DNA of 64,000 bases from Pictodentalium vernedei. Its lineage: Eukaryota; Mollusca; Scaphopoda; Dentaliida; Dentaliidae. The notes below the pieces were generated by a model. That model made no database searches. It was not told the origin of the DNA and saw nothing but the letters and a program-made list of their open reading frames with translations. Shown here piece after piece: positions 1 to 11,493 of the stretch. Positions within the stretch are counted from its first letter, which is position 1. Every line of letters begins with the position of its first letter. The DNA lies in NCBI GenBank assembly GCA_031216915.1, contig CM062297.1:367177704-367241703 (forward strand), written 5' to 3'. The position numbers and the translations under genes are program-made.

Positions 1-1174
1 ATCTGCCCATGTGATAAATAAATACCACAGTTGAAGAAAAAACAATTTCAAACAATTTCAAGAAAGCCATACCATGTGGCCCCCCTCATTGTAATGAGCT
101 TGCTATAAATAAACAATATTCAAAAAAACAAATATTTCACACAGGTTTTCAATCTCCCCATGCCTCAATCTCCCATTGACTTTATATGCCTGTTTGAAAA
201 ATGGGACATATTATAGTTCTGGTCATGGCGTTTGTCTGTCCATCAATGAACTTTTTGGTTTTCGTGCAATAACTTGAGTATTATATGTCCCAGAGTTTTC
301 AAGTTAGTATTGAATTTCTGCACCCTCTGCCCATTTTCAGTCGAGTTACTTCACTTTGTATAAAATTGGGATGTTTGTTGGTTTCCATGCAATAAATTGA
401 ATATGACCAAGATGTTTCAAATTTGGTTCGGAGCATCAGCTATGGATATACATGTTGATAATGAAATTCAGCTCTGCCAACCCTTTTTTCCAGACTTTCG
501 GCTTTAGCCTCTCGTGATATCCTGGGCCAAAGCAATCTCGTGCGATAATTCTTAACCCATTCAAACGTATGTGCGGTTCTGTATATTTACAACATATTTT
601 AGTTATTATTGACCAAATACAAGAGCAACGATTAGAAAATTGGCACAGTGTTATTAGTTTCCGTGGTATTTGATGAAGTGGAAGCTGTTACGCTGTGGTG
701 TAACAGCTGCCACATTATCAGAAGTCAGTGTCCATGCTGGCTTGTGCCACATGCACATTTTTAAAAAATCTGGCACATAAATGTGAGCGTTTGACACAAA
801 AATTTGTCACATAAATTCAAAATCACGAACCTGGTAAATTGTTGATTTTCATCCAACCTTTGGCCTTATGGCAGCCACTTTGCACAACCGGGTATATAAT
901 ATTACTGTTCTCCTAACAAACCGAACAAATGGTAATTTAAATATATCAATATGAATGCCCACATCATTAATTACAAAAACATAAAAATAATTTCGTTCAA
1001 CTGTATACACAATGACCAGTCACTCTACAGTTGCCCTTACCGGTGACCTAGGATTTAGAAGTCGTATATTGTGTAAACAGCGCATGCCCTGTTTCTTCAC
1101 CAGCGAATATTAGACCAGATTCTCAATTGCCTTTAGTTGTTGGTGGTGTTTTCCCCATTGACAAAAATCAAAGA
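1..1174. other. non-coding, no gene seen
   Basis: AT-rich sequence without a convincing reading frame or splice-bounded exon. The stretch 511-585 recurs in the same orientation at 42301-42378 (shared core GTGATATCCTGGGCCAAA, then GCGATAATTCTTA), so part of it is a dispersed repeat of unknown type. It probably lies in an intron or upstream of the host gene whose first visible exon is at 1939. Confidence 0.5.
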
Positions 1175-1413
1175 TTAACCCCTTCAACTCCAGAGGCCGT
1201 TTTCCGGTCGGGTCACAAGCTACGTCATAATGATATTAAGGGGATGACTACAAGGTAAATGTGTGGTGTAGACCAATCAATATTTTCAACATGCAGCCCT
1301 AAGGCTGCACGTTGAAAATATTGATTGGTCTATCCCCAAATAATAAATATGGACTCTTCCTATTGCTACCAAGGAACTGTTATGGAAGATACAACCAGGG
1401 TTCAAAGGGTTAA
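1175..1413. mobile_element. TTAA-flanked MITE, family A (piggyBac-like)
   Basis: A 239-bp non-coding element bounded by TTAA on both sides. It starts TTAACCCCTTCAACTCC and ends GGGTTCAAAGGGTTAA, so the ends are imperfect inverted repeats. The centre (about 1269-1332) is a near-perfect palindrome around AGCCCTAAGGCT, with arms reading TAGACCAATCAATATTTTCAA. TTAA duplication and CCC-starting termini are typical of piggyBac-type elements; that assignment is inference. A shorter relative lies at 43894-44034. No transposase is present, so it would have moved in trans. Confidence 0.65.
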
Positions 1414-1938
1414 CACAGTAATGAAATGACAAAGTTTTCAATCCAAATATCGATAAGTTATCGCATAGATCGTCGAGGTGCGAATTTCTATTTACCTGCT
1501 ATATGCAGGACTAAATATGTTTCATGATATTTTATTATTTTATGTTCCGTTTTATGGTATATTTGTTTTTTTGTAAGTTTATGCTTTTGATATTTCTTGA
1601 ATAAAATATAAAAAACATGTTTTTTTGTTCTCCCACATAAAATATCCATGGCACAAATAAATCTCATTTGGCATAAAAAAATCCCAGTTGGCACAAAATA
1701 TATTCAGCTTTGGCGCATTAAAATATTGTGCCAGCGTGAACACTCTCAGATGTCATGAATTGGGAGTAGTGACGTTGATTGACTTGATGCCAACCTTGGG
1801 TTGGTGGGTTTAGTTGGATATATACACTTGAGAGAGACAATTAAATAAAATGGAAATCCATTCAGATTACACAAAACCCACTCAACCGGGGAATAATTGT
1901 TTCAGCATTACAGGGTTAAGTTTCCTCTTTTATTTCAG

Positions 1939-2112
1939 CCCCAAATTACGAAGTCACTGTTCAACCAGTATGGTATAAATCTAATGAAGCTGCCATTTAG
2001 CTTCCTGGAGACAATTCCAAGTCAGCTCGCCTCTGATCCAGCTGTATTGCCACTGTTGAAGCTGTGGTATCATAAGATGACACCAAAAGTGAGGTTCATG
2101 TTTTCTAGGAAG
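1939..2112 (+). CDS. host gene exon (first visible), 58 codons
   Basis: An internal coding exon. A pyrimidine-rich tract ending TTTTATTTCAG precedes it, and the donor AAG|GTCAGT follows. It is 174 bp, open throughout in frame with the acceptor (first codons CCC CAA ATT), and joins in phase 0 to the exon at 12024. The predicted peptide is hydrophobic-rich with short helices (MKLPFSFLETIPSQLASD, LPLLKLWYH). I do not recognise the product with confidence. With exons 2-4 it forms one continuous frame, which supports it being real. A weak alternative is that reading continues past the donor into the neighbouring SINE, with a stop at 2383-2385. Confidence 0.6.
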
Positions 2113-2147
2113 GTCAGTATTCTGCGAAATCAAAGGTTATTAAATCT

Positions 2148-2544
2148 TTACCCACTGAGAAGGAAGCGGTGTGACTTAGTGGAAGACTGTTGGACTTCAA
2201 TGCTGGAGGTCCCGAGTTCAATCCCCGTCCAGGACGACCTGCATTATGTCCTTGGACAAGGCACTTTACCCCGGTTGCCTACATGGGGGTGCGATGATGC
2301 TGTGTACTATGGCATACGTCACGTCGGTGGTGCACATGTTTTCAACCACTGTAACCCTACTTCATCAGAGCTTGAACAGAGTTAGAATGTTGCTGAGGGG
2401 CTGACAGTTGCATCGTCGATGCTGGGTGGTTCTCTCCGCATACTCCGGCTTCCTCCACCCGTCAAACTGTCACGGTCACGATTAGCCATTGTGCGTAAGT
2501 ATGTGACCTTAAACACCAATAAATAAATAAAATTACCCACTGAG
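2148..2544 (+). mobile_element. tRNA-derived SINE, full copy with 12-bp target duplication
   Basis: The body (2160-2532) lies between perfect 12-bp direct repeats TTACCCACTGAG at 2148-2159 and 2533-2544. The head is tRNA-like, with an A-box-like GTGACTTAGTGG near 2171 and a B-box-like GAGTTCAATCCCC near 2214, as in polymerase III promoters. The body carries CCTTGGACAAGGCACTTTACC, and the tail ends AAACACCAATAAATAAATAA. The same body and tail recur at 21873-22237 (minus) and in the 5S-headed copy split across 29494-36720. It begins only 47 bp after the exon donor at 2113. Confidence 0.85.
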
Positions 2545-2768
2545 TATTTTCAAGATATTTTTATCAAATCTAGTCATCGCTGCTATGAAACAGCCATGAC
2601 TAGATTTGATGAAAATGCATCTCAATTTAACACAAGGAATCGGTAGTAAAAGAATCTATGCAGTTTGCAGGAAGAAAATCTGCTTAAATGTGCACAGATT
2701 ATACTTATTTCAGTTAAAAGAGAAATTCTGTTCTGAGCAGGAATACCTGTCAGCAGTAGGTAAGGAAT
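2545..2768 (+). repeat. dispersed repeat family R3, copy 1
   Basis: Non-coding repeat that starts with a hairpin (ATCAAATCTAGTCATCG ... AGCCATGACTAGATTTGAT) and continues through CAAGGAATCGGTAG and CAGTTTGCAGGAAGAAAAT to a GCAGGAATACCTGTCAGCAG end. Related sequence is at 14528-14711 (same orientation) and 40019-40255 (opposite orientation). No coding capacity or clear target duplication was found, so the class is unknown; a MITE or SINE-like relic is possible. Confidence 0.5.
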
Positions 2769-3899
2769 TAAATTAAATCTCTGACTGAATCCAAACATTA
2801 GGGTTCAACTTATAAAAACAATAATTATTAACACCGTAAGGGCTGTTATATACGTCACAATAACGTCGACTCGAATTCAACGGAATTTAGTTTAAACAAC
2901 ATTAATTCAGAACTGAACATATATACATACAAGAGATTGATAATGTTACATTAACTGTACAGAATTTATAATAGTAGGTATGCATTATAGCAAGACATAT
3001 AGAAATAGCTGACAATATCAAAGGAAAGGATTCAAAAGAAAGCACTTAGCTTACATAAGCCGTCTCCTAGAACATTTCGAAAATAGCAAAGTATATAGGT
3101 GGTTGCTAACATTGAGTAAAATTTTGTTTGACCTCATCGTCGTTGTTGGGTAGGAAGAAAAAAGTAAGAGAACTAAAGAAAAAAGAGGAAAAGAAGAAGA
3201 AAAAATCACAAAATGGTGAACAAAAAAACACACACAAGAAAAACCCAGAAAACAAAAATGAACAAACTAATGGAAACGAGACGCAGAATAAGCTGCATAT
3301 GAAATCAACTTGAAAGCAGTATTGCATACCAGCAGCGATCACATGAGTGTAATCTATGACTATTAATGAATAGTACCATCGTCGCTAACAAACAAGAGCC
3401 TGGACTGTTCTCGCCGCTCTTCCAGCTCAGTGTAGTTAACAATTAGTTTCAACAGGATACTGTTGGTGTGGGGAAACAGTCCAGGGGCGAACTCCAGATA
3501 GTCTGCGGTATACTTCCCCAGGAAGGCTAATGTTCAAGACGCTTATTGTGATGTATTTACTGATGCATATACATCTGTCGATATACCAGGATGGAATAAA
3601 TCTACATGTACATCCATACAATATATTTTACATGAACAGGTTACATGTATACTGCAACTCAGTGAAACTACCCACTTTGTATGATATATTCTTGCACGAC
3701 TCTGAACACAAGAGAGTTTTCAGTGATGCTCCGACCCAAACAGGGACACAGAAAGATCAAAGGTAAACGGCAATGTATTAATTGTTAGATTTCGTACACC
3801 TGTTTATTTTGAATTGTACAGACAGAAGAAAGTGTTCAGTTGTTTCTATGCCACCACACTGACAAAGAGGTGAAGCCGAGAGGTGCTCATCATACAAAT
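2769..3899. other. non-coding stretch, no gene seen
   Basis: No exon or known element recognised. 3160-3240 is purine-rich (AAGAAGAAAA runs), which creates long but meaningless open frames on both strands. 3400-3530 (a segment with CGCCGCTCTTCCAGCTC) stands out as less AT-rich but shows no recognisable motif. Confidence 0.5.
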
Positions 3900-5167
3900 G
3901 GGCGTTAATACCGGTACAGTGCAGATGCAACCTACAATGATAAATTTGAGCTGCTCAGGATTTTGCCCCGGCATAGAATGTGGGCGGACGTCGATTCCCA
4001 GCATTTAGGAACCTTCTGAAATTTATGATAGAACAATTTTCCCTAACCGAGATTGGCAACGCATTCCACTGTTTGGTAACATCTGGGAGAAACGAAGACT
4101 GGTACAAACTGGTATGACAAAACGGAACTCGGTGGGTTTTTATTCGATCGAGTTAACGGAAGACTGATGGACGAAGTAACTGGTGGTACCTTGTTTGAAA
4201 AGTATGGAGGAACAAGATTATGATACATCTTGAAGAACTGAAATAGCTTGTACTTTCGGCGACTTCCCTGTAGTGAATCCTATCGAGTTTCCGAGTAGAG
4301 TACGTTGTTACTGACACTCGTTGTAGCACCAGTAACTATTCTCGCTGCAGCTACTTGAATTTTTTCAAGATTCGTAGCCTGCATACTTGAACATTTATCC
4401 CAAATACAGTCTGCGTATTCCAGGAGAGGCCTAATAAATGCGAAGTATATTTCTTCTAAGACTTTGTTGTCAAGAGTAAACTTGTGAGCTCTCAACATGT
4501 CTATGCGAGTCCAAGCCTTAGCGCAGATTTAGTCAATATGCTCGTTCCGAGTACAAGCTTTATTTAGGGTCACACCCAAATGTTTTTGAGTCGTTACTTC
4601 GATAATTCGAGTTCCACTTAGATATAAAGGTGGGTGCGTAGGAGCATTGATCTTACGCGAAATCAACATGGTCTCTGTTTTTTAGGATTAAACTCAGTCA
4701 ACCATGTTTTGGCCTAATGCTCCATCATGGCCAAATCATGGTTGATTAGTACTGCAGCTTGGTCAGGATTCTCTACAATGAGATAACTGAAAGATACATC
4801 GTCAGCAAACAGCCGTATACTACTCTGTAGATTTTCGGTAATGCCGTTGATGAATATGAATATTAAATATAAAAGCGGACCTAGGAAGTTACTGGTCTCC
4901 AATGGGATGCCTTGGAGGCTATTAAAACCTGTTGATACCGGTTCGAAAAGTAAGATTTTAGAAAGGAACTGAAGCAAGTCGCCTGTTATTCCCATCCTTT
5001 CAAGCTTGTAGATAAGACCAGCGTGCCAAATCTTATCAAATGCCTTACTCAGGTCTCAAAAAACCACCCTAACTTCTTTTCCTTCGTCAAGTGCATGGTA
5101 GGATTCATCGTAGCTGTCTGTCAGTTGTAAGACCGTTGAGTCACCTTGGGTAAATCCAGGAGAAATC
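3900..5167 (-). pseudogene. decayed Jockey-type LINE reverse transcriptase
   Basis: On the minus strand the three frames spell an ordered reverse transcriptase. In order they read a DLSKAFDKIWHAGLIYKL block (near 5060-5010), an FLGPLLYLIFIFING segment, the catalytic LFADDVSFSYL box (near 4800, F-A-D-D), a KHLGVTLNKA block, FIRPLLEYADCIWDKCSS, and AAARIVTGATTS (4330-4440). The tail to about 3900 reads like the C-terminal Cys/His-poor end of such proteins. Stops (for example just before DLSKAFD and after ALTMMEH-like sequence near 4714) and frame changes show it is dead. The upstream coding part is missing: the sequence breaks at the TIR element that starts at 5170. The family encodes target-primed reverse transcription machinery of non-LTR retrotransposons. 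Confidence 0.85.
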
Positions 5168-5976
5168 TACTGTATATATAACCCAAGTACCTTTTGTAGC
5201 CATACGTGGAGTCTATATAGTTTATATAGTTTGACCTGCATGTTTGTTTGTAATTTGTAGTGCTTTATTTGGGGTAACAAGGTGTTTTAAAAGAAAATTG
5301 CCTAGTATTGTCTGTGTATCTTAGCTGACTCCCTCCCTGCCCCCTCCCCAAACCAAGGAAGAAAAATAATTCCCAAATTCGAATTAGATCCGTGTTGGTT
5401 ACAGACGATGCATCACCATCGACTCGAAATCAATTCCACTGCGAACGTTATTGAAAATTGTAAACTACGAAACGACATTTGGTGTTTTACTGATTTGCAT
5501 TTATTTCGAGTCACTGGTGATGCAGCATCTGTAACTGACACAGATCTAACTCAAGTTTGGGAATTTAGATTCGTCTGACTGACACAAAGCAGTACAGTAG
5601 TGCGACACATATAATAGGCCTAATGGTATTCAGCCCAGTAACACAACAAGCAGACGACACATGCAAATTTTTAACACTCTACACCCTGATTTCGAAATAT
5701 AATTTCATTCTGCAATTTTGTTCCCATAAGGCCACAATAAAACAATTCTTTGATTTTCATCCAACTTTTTTTTTCAAACTGGGGCGACTGGGTAAATTTT
5801 ATTTTTTATTCACTGGATAATCTAGAACAGTCCTAATAAGTGGTGGGTTGGGGACATAGGGTGGTGTATATGGGCCTAAAACCTTAATAAGAGATTACTA
5901 AGCTAAAAGTGATTAAATTGTGAGTGAAAAGACTCCATGTATGGCTACAAAAGGTACTTGGGTTATATATACAGTA
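5168..5976. mobile_element. 805-bp TIR DNA transposon with TA duplication, non-autonomous
   Basis: Inverted ends of about 45 bp match closely. The left end reads CTGTATATATAACCCAAGTA from 5170 and the right end is its complement, finishing at 5974 (TACTTGGGTTATATATACAG). Both are flanked by TA (5168-5169 and 5975-5976), as for Tc1/mariner-type insertions. Inside is a long imperfect hairpin, 5390-5552, with arms around TGGTTACAGACGATGCATCAC and GTGATGCAGCATCTGTAACT. No transposase motif was found. It sits exactly at the truncated upstream edge of the LINE remnant. Confidence 0.75.
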
Positions 5977-5984
5977 GGTTTGAA

Positions 5985-7139
5985 TTGGGTCAATACCAAT
6001 TAATTTATGAATTATATCATAGACTTTGATGAAAAGGTCCTATTCAGGGCTATATTTTACCACATCAGTACGTAGAAGAGAATTTGACATCAGTTGTTAG
6101 GGTAAAATGGCAGGGTCCTTTTATTTTGGTGAAATATATAACTGCATCCCCAGTTTTTGACACAAAATTGACATTCATATTGTTCCGTGGGGGTTGGGAC
6201 ACTGTTTTGCTTGCAGTATGGTTAAATGAGACATAATTTTTCTCAAAATACAGTGTGTTCATACAGATTTTAGTTTTATTTGGGGATCAGGGTAGTTTTT
6301 AAAGAAAGCTGTAAATTCTCATCCCTCTCGGCTAATTTATTAGGTAACAGGCTAGAAAAATATTTTGGAGGCAATAACAATTTTTAAGTCCATTTGAAAA
6401 AGTTTGGACACTTTTCATTAAAAGGGCAAATATCCCATGATTTTGACTCAGCAGAAGCCAAAAGTTGGATTCTAATGCAGAAATGAATCTTTTATCTCAT
6501 GGTAGAGGTAAAATGTCTCGGATAGGGTTGGGGATAATTATAAGTATCGCTGAACTAAATATTTGAATTAGAGTTATCTGCCTTGAAATGTTGCACTTGG
6601 AAATGATGTAATTTCTAAAAGTAAACAGCCTTGGAAAAATGTATTGTTTCAATAAACATTTGAAACATTCTATTGACATCTTGCATTATTGTTGAATATT
6701 CCTGATAAAAAAGAGGGTGATTTGATGAATTTTGGACCTAAAAATATAATTTATTTTTTGTGTATTTTTGTAGGGAATTCCCTGAAAAATATGTGCACGT
6801 GACCAGTACTTCCTTTCATGTTATTTTTTATCTCTTATTTGTTGAATGCCCCCTGTTTTGGGGCCAGAAAAAGTTGTTTGATGGGCTGCTATACTTAACA
6901 AAGATATTTGAATACCAAAATTAATGTGATGCAATCATACTTTTTTTCACGTGAAGGTTATAATGGTCGTCTATGGGAAAATATTTAGTTCTGTGATAGC
7001 AAATGTAAAACCATTTACCATACTTTCAGAATAATTTTGACCTTGGGTTACAGAGTAAGCTCTTGTTAATTTAATCAAGAACCTTCTAATATATCGAGAA
7101 ATTACTCTGATAATCGCCAAATTCCCCTTTTTATAGACC
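5985..7139. other. non-coding stretch, no gene seen
   Basis: AT-rich sequence without a recognisable coding motif, splice-bounded exon or terminal repeats. Presumably intron 1 of the host gene. Confidence 0.5.
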
Positions 7140-7144
7140 TATTT

Positions 7145-7341
7145 GGCCTCACTATATTCAGTACAGTCATTTAATCAATTATACCTTGTTTAACAGAGCT
7201 TCATGAGCTCTGGCAAACAAGATATAATAGAATAAATGCTCAGTTTATCTCTAGAATACATGAAAGTGACCAAATCACTGTTAATTGAATACTCCTGTTA
7301 ATTAGTTCATTTTCCCTGGCAAAATGACTATTCATTTAACA
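7145..7341. mobile_element. remnant of pogo/Tigger-like MITE (family T)
   Basis: Shares a long block with the intact copy at 19384-19816: a palindromic AGAGCTTCATGAGCTCTG core, then CAAACAAGATATAATAGAATAAATGC, ATCTCTAGAATAC and a GTTAATTGAATACTCCTGTTAA segment. The right edge ACAGGGTTGCATTGTA resembles a decayed terminal repeat. The left end is not clear. A third partial copy lies at 38938-39089. Confidence 0.5.
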
Positions 7342-8479
7342 GGGTTGCATTGTATTCCAAAGCAAACTACATATATATTATACCGGTAGTCTGGTTTGTA
7401 GTGTTACTTTATAAATCCTATCAGTGTAGTGACATGACATTTGATCCCCATCCTATCTCCCTCCTCTATATTTTTATGTGCTATTTTCTTTTTGAGCATA
7501 AATATTTACTGAAATGGGGAGGTGGGGGCAAAGTGCCAGAGAACATTTAACAGGTTGAGTGCTAAATTATTTTTCAGATGCGATTTGAAACACGGGTATT
7601 TTTTTTCAAAGATATCAAGCTACCAGCAATAGTAGCATTAGTTTAGCAAGGTAGATTTTGTTCATAAATAATTGTTTTGTTATAATTTATTGGAGAGTGT
7701 CAACATGCACCCTCCAGTAAATTGTAACCAATCAATTATATATAAAAAATTACTTGTTCTATTGCTGATCAAACAACAAGCTGTGCATCAAATGTAAAAC
7801 TACTAAAGTGGCTTCTAACACTTTTCAGTAGAGCCATGATAGTGGTGTCTAGCATTCAACCAGTTAATTCATAAGTAAAGAATTTTATGAAGCCTACCAG
7901 AATAATATAAACTTACGAGTTTCATGTCTGTTGGTCATTATGTCCAGGTGCCTCTAGTACATACAAATTGTGCTTGTCATTGACCAGAACAGTCTGCTTA
8001 TTTTCAAACTTGCATTGTTTACCATTTTCAAACTATGAGTTTAACCAAGGTATCAATTGAAAATAGAATATTTTTTTCATTTTTGGAATTCACATTAAAA
8101 ACAATTTCCATAATCCAGTATAAGTATTTCCATTAGTTCCTGGAGGAATCCTGCTCCCTATATAGCATGTAACCAACTAATCTTGTCCATTTTTACAGCT
8201 TTAGTCAGTGTATTTTTTCTTGTAGTGTGTGATATGGCAACCTATCAACTTATCCTATGCAATGCCTATGGTTAGTCAGTGGATGCTAGCTAACCAACTA
8301 ACTCTGCTTAATACACAGGATTAGTCTCACACTTTTCTTTCTGGTTATAACTAAAGTCATCTCTGTTATGTGAAAAACCATGTTCATTGCACAGCCTCAT
8401 AGGGTGTACATTTTCATGTAGTATGTGATATGACAGTTATCAGTCCTAGACATGTTCTTGCATCGCAAAGGGCAGTCTG
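7342..8479. other. non-coding stretch, minor repeat traces
   Basis: No gene seen. 7677-7736 holds a hairpin (ATAATTTATTGGAGAGTG / CACCCTCCAGTAAATTGTAA) whose arm resembles the CTCCCATA-type stems in the TTAA element family R4. 7990-8015 (CAGTCTGCTTATTTTCAAACTTG) matches the terminal repeat of the hAT-like MITE family found at 20249 and elsewhere, so an old partial copy is likely. Confidence 0.45.
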
Positions 8480-10262
8480 CTCTCCCTGATCGCTCTTTGG
8501 CTTGCTAACACCTTTTTAGCTTACTTTGCCAATAAGATTGAAACTATAAGAAAAGCATTCAGTGTCAATCTGAACATGAATAACCTTGATTTACACTCCC
8601 CTGCTCCTAGTCAGATCGTTGCTTTGAAAGATTTGAGTATGTCGATGCTCTGGAGATAATGCAGATCATTAAACAAGTACCATCGAAGCAGTGTAGCCTC
8701 GACACTATTCTAACTTTGCTGCTAAAGTCTTGCCTTCCTGAACTTATGCTACCCTTAGTTAAAATCATTAATACATCACTTCAAGTAGGAGTCTTCCCAC
8801 ATAAAATGAAACATGTTGTTGTTATGCCGCTACTCAAAAAGTCATCACTTGACCCCGAAATCCAGAAAAAACTACCGCCCTGTCTCTAATCTCTCACTTC
8901 TATCAAAGATATTGAGAGGGCTGTGGCTTCTCAGTGGAATTCACATTTAGCCAGAAATGGCCTCTCAAAAGTGTATCAGTCTGCATACAAGCCGAACCAT
9001 AGTATGGAAGCCACACTCCTTCATGTTCAGAATGATCTATTGCTATCCATGGATGGGGGGGGGGGGGACATATCATGCCTGGTTTTGTTTGACCTTAGTG
9101 CGGCATTTGATACTACTGACCACTCTGTTTTGATACACTGATTGAAATGCAAAGTAGGAATTACTGTTAAAGCACTTGAGTGGTTCACATCATACCTACA
9201 GAAGAGAACGCAGAATGTCTGAATCCCTCACGGCTCTGTACTATGGCCAATTGTATATCTGATTTATGTTCTTCCCTAAGGTGACATTATTCGTCGGTAC
9301 AATCTTAAATGTCATTTCTACGCTGATGATACACAGCTGTATATTCACTTCGGTCCCAACACTGAAAATCATGCTTGCGGTATTATTGAACAGTGCGATG
9401 AAGAGATAAGGGTATGGATGTAAAGTAATTTGAGGTAATCTACATCAGAACGTGCAATCAGCTCTATAAATCCTCTTGTTCCAACATTCGCATTGGGGAA
9501 ACCGAAGTAAACCCCACATCTCAAGTTCGTAATTTGGGTTGTATCTTTGATAACGGCCTTACTTTCGACAACCATATCAACCAAATCTGTCGATCAGCAT
9601 TCTTCCATTTTCAAAATATAGAAAAATATGATGCCTTATTGATAAACAGTTGTCGGAACAACTCGTTCGTGCATTTGTTACCACTGGTCTTGATTACTTC
9701 AATTCTTTGCTTTATGGATCTAAGCAATATAACATTGACAAGCTCCAGTGAGTACAGAACGACACTGCCTGTCTCATTACAAAAACTGTAAAATCATGCT
9801 ATATCACTCCAGTTCTTTTTAGACGGCACTGGCTCCCTATTAAACAAAGAATTGATTTTAAAGTGCTTTTGTTGGTTTATAAATGCCTGAATGGGTTGGC
9901 CCCAACTTATCTGTCAGACCTGCTTGAATTCTATCAACCCTCTAGAGCACTTCGGTACTCTGGCATGCTAAACTTGAAACAGCCTAGTGTCAAGCTGCGT
10001 ACTGGTGGTGACAGAGCATTTTCCTTATGCGGTCCAAAACTGTGGAATCAACTTCCCCGTGATATTAAACAGGCTCATTTAGTTTGTACTTTCAAATCAA
10101 AGATTAAAACTCTTTTATTCCACAAGGATTTTATTGATCTTTTATAACTCTCTGTGTTTCTCTTAGATTTGTTTTCTTTTAGTGTATTTTATGTATATGT
10201 CAGCATTATGTACAGCCAAAGAGCAATGTTAATGGAATTTTAAGCTAAATAAATTATTATTA
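8480..10262 (+). pseudogene. CR1/L2/Jockey-like LINE, 3' part with reverse transcriptase
   Basis: Coding blocks in order: SLDTILTLLLKSCLPELMLP (8700), GVFPHKMKHVVVMPLLKKSS (8790), a NYRPVSNLSLLSKI-like block (8870-8915, frame change), LVLFDLSAAFDTTDHSVL (9080-9135), the catalytic box FYADDTQLYIHF (about 9317-9352), and the C-terminal part MLLLVYKCLNGLAPTYLSDL ... GDRAFSLCGPKLWNQLPRDI (9863-10147). Stops and frameshifts in the middle, including a G11 run near 9055, make it non-functional. The end after 10147 is a 3' UTR of about 100 bp finishing in ATT/TTA short repeats (10245-10272), a tail type usual for CR1/L2 elements. A fragment of the same lineage lies at 42970-43450 (minus). Confidence 0.85.
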
Positions 10263-10478
10263 ATTATTATTAGCGATTTTATAACCAACAAGTGTGACTT
10301 GCACTGGAGTAGTCACACTTTCTGGTTATAAATAGTGTTCAACCAATTGCAAAAAATGGCCGATTACCGGTTATTTGAGCTCACACTCAGCCGATTCCGA
10401 TTCTAATACTGTGCACTACTTGACGAGTCGAGGCTTGAAAGAACTACATTACATTGAACATATTTAACGGTAAACGTC

Positions 10479-10599
10479 GTTGACTCAGGTCGCAGTAAAA
10501 TGAACAGACGTGCACACTTGGGTGGTACAAGTGGCTCACAAAGCCATGTGTACTGCCCAAGTGTGCATGACCTGTCATTTTACTGCGACCTGAGTCAAT
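10479..10599. repeat. 121-bp palindrome
   Basis: The left arm TTGACTCAGGTCGCAGTAAA (from 10480) is answered by TTTACTGCGACCTGAGTCAA ending near 10598. The inner arms CACACTTGGG and CCCAAGTGTG also pair. It could fold into a cruciform or hairpin. It lies inside the hAT-like element and may be a further inserted foldback element or part of its body. Confidence 0.7.
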
Positions 10600-10618
10600 G
10601 GAGTGCAATCTTCACTTT

Positions 10619-10710
10619 TTCCAGTATTATTTATTTATTTATTTATTGGTGTTTAAGGTCCCATATTTATGCACAATGGCTAATCATGACCGTAATTTTT
10701 CCAGGATGAA
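10619..10710 (-). mobile_element. SINE 3' tail fragment
   Basis: Reverse complement of the tail shared by the tRNA/5S-headed SINEs: TTTATTTATTGGTGTTTAAG followed by CATATTTATGCACAATGGCTAATCATGACCG. Only the 3' end is present; the head and body are missing, a truncation often seen in retroposed copies. Confidence 0.7.
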
Positions 10711-11100
10711 CTGTCGATTGCTGCAAGTATGCTCAGTTGTAAGCTTTACATGTAGTTTAACTTGTATATCCCATAAAGGGGCATCTAGAGAAATTAAGAA
10801 TACACATTGTGGTTATTTCTCAATTTTATTGAATGGTATCATTGACATCATTTTATATTAACAATTGAACAATTGCAGAAGATAATAAAATGTGGTTTTT
10901 GAATCATCACAAAAAATTGCTTGGCAACGATCGGTTGAACCGATGTTCCAGGAGCCGTTGCTGTTGTCATCTGATTGCCCATAATCGGCCAATTGGGGTG
11001 GTGGATTCCGATCATCAGTTGAACACTAGTTATAAAAAAATTTCATCATTATTTGAGTAACTAACCCTGTGCACTGTACAGCTGCCTTCGTGTAAATCTC

Positions 11101-11480
11101 ATCTGTATCAACAGAGTAGTGGCCGAGTGGACAAGTTCGCTGGTCTCTCATGCCAGAGGTCTTGGGATCGACAGGTCCCGGGGAAATTTCTCGGTGCCCG
11201 AACACTCTCTGTCACCTTCAATTGTGGGGTTGATGCTGTCACGGCATACCATCCTATCGGGTGGGGATGAAAAATGTCTGTCCTCTGTGCGTAGAGACAC
11301 ACTCTGTGCAGGCTAAAGATCACTTTTGTAGTATTTGAGAAGAGTGAGGCAACGAAGTTGCCGCAATGAAGGTCATACCGAACAACTGCACCATTGCTCA
11401 AGGAGAGGTGTTCATTTAAGTTGCATAACTTGTTTGCCAGTCCTTATAAAACAAATAAGATTAAATAAATCTGTATCAAC
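11101..11480 (+). mobile_element. second tRNA-derived SINE family, 12-bp target duplication
   Basis: The body 11113-11468 lies between ATCTGTATCAAC repeats (11101-11112 and 11469-11480). The head has a canonical tRNA A box, AGTGGCCGAGTGGACAAG (11117-11135), as in Leu/Ser tRNAs, and a B-box-like GGGATCGACAGGTCCC. The body contains GGTGGGGATGAAAAATGTCT and a GCAACGAAGTTGCCGC hairpin, and the tail ends ATTAAATAA. Body and tail differ from the family at 2160, so this is a separate SINE lineage. Confidence 0.8.
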
Positions 11481-11493
11481 TGTTTGACCAACA

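Larger units (their letters stand above)
10325..11036. mobile_element. 696-bp hAT-like element with perfect 8-bp target duplication
   Basis: The element (10333-11028) starts TAGTGTTCAACCAATTG and ends CAGTTGAACACTA, an inverted terminal repeat. GTTATAAA flanks it at 10325-10332 and 11029-11036. An 8-bp duplication and a TAGTGTTC-type end suggest the hAT superfamily (inference). No transposase was found. It contains a long palindrome (10479-10599) and a SINE tail (10619-10710). Confidence 0.75.

Noticed and set aside
3106..3342. Lys/Glu-rich (+) and Phe/Ser-rich (-) frames
   Set aside because: Low-complexity purine tract; both strands open for compositional reasons.
11113..11185. Functional tRNA gene (Leu/Ser-like)
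   Set aside because: The A box is good, but acceptor-stem pairing is absent, and the sequence continues into a SINE body with a 12-bp target duplication.
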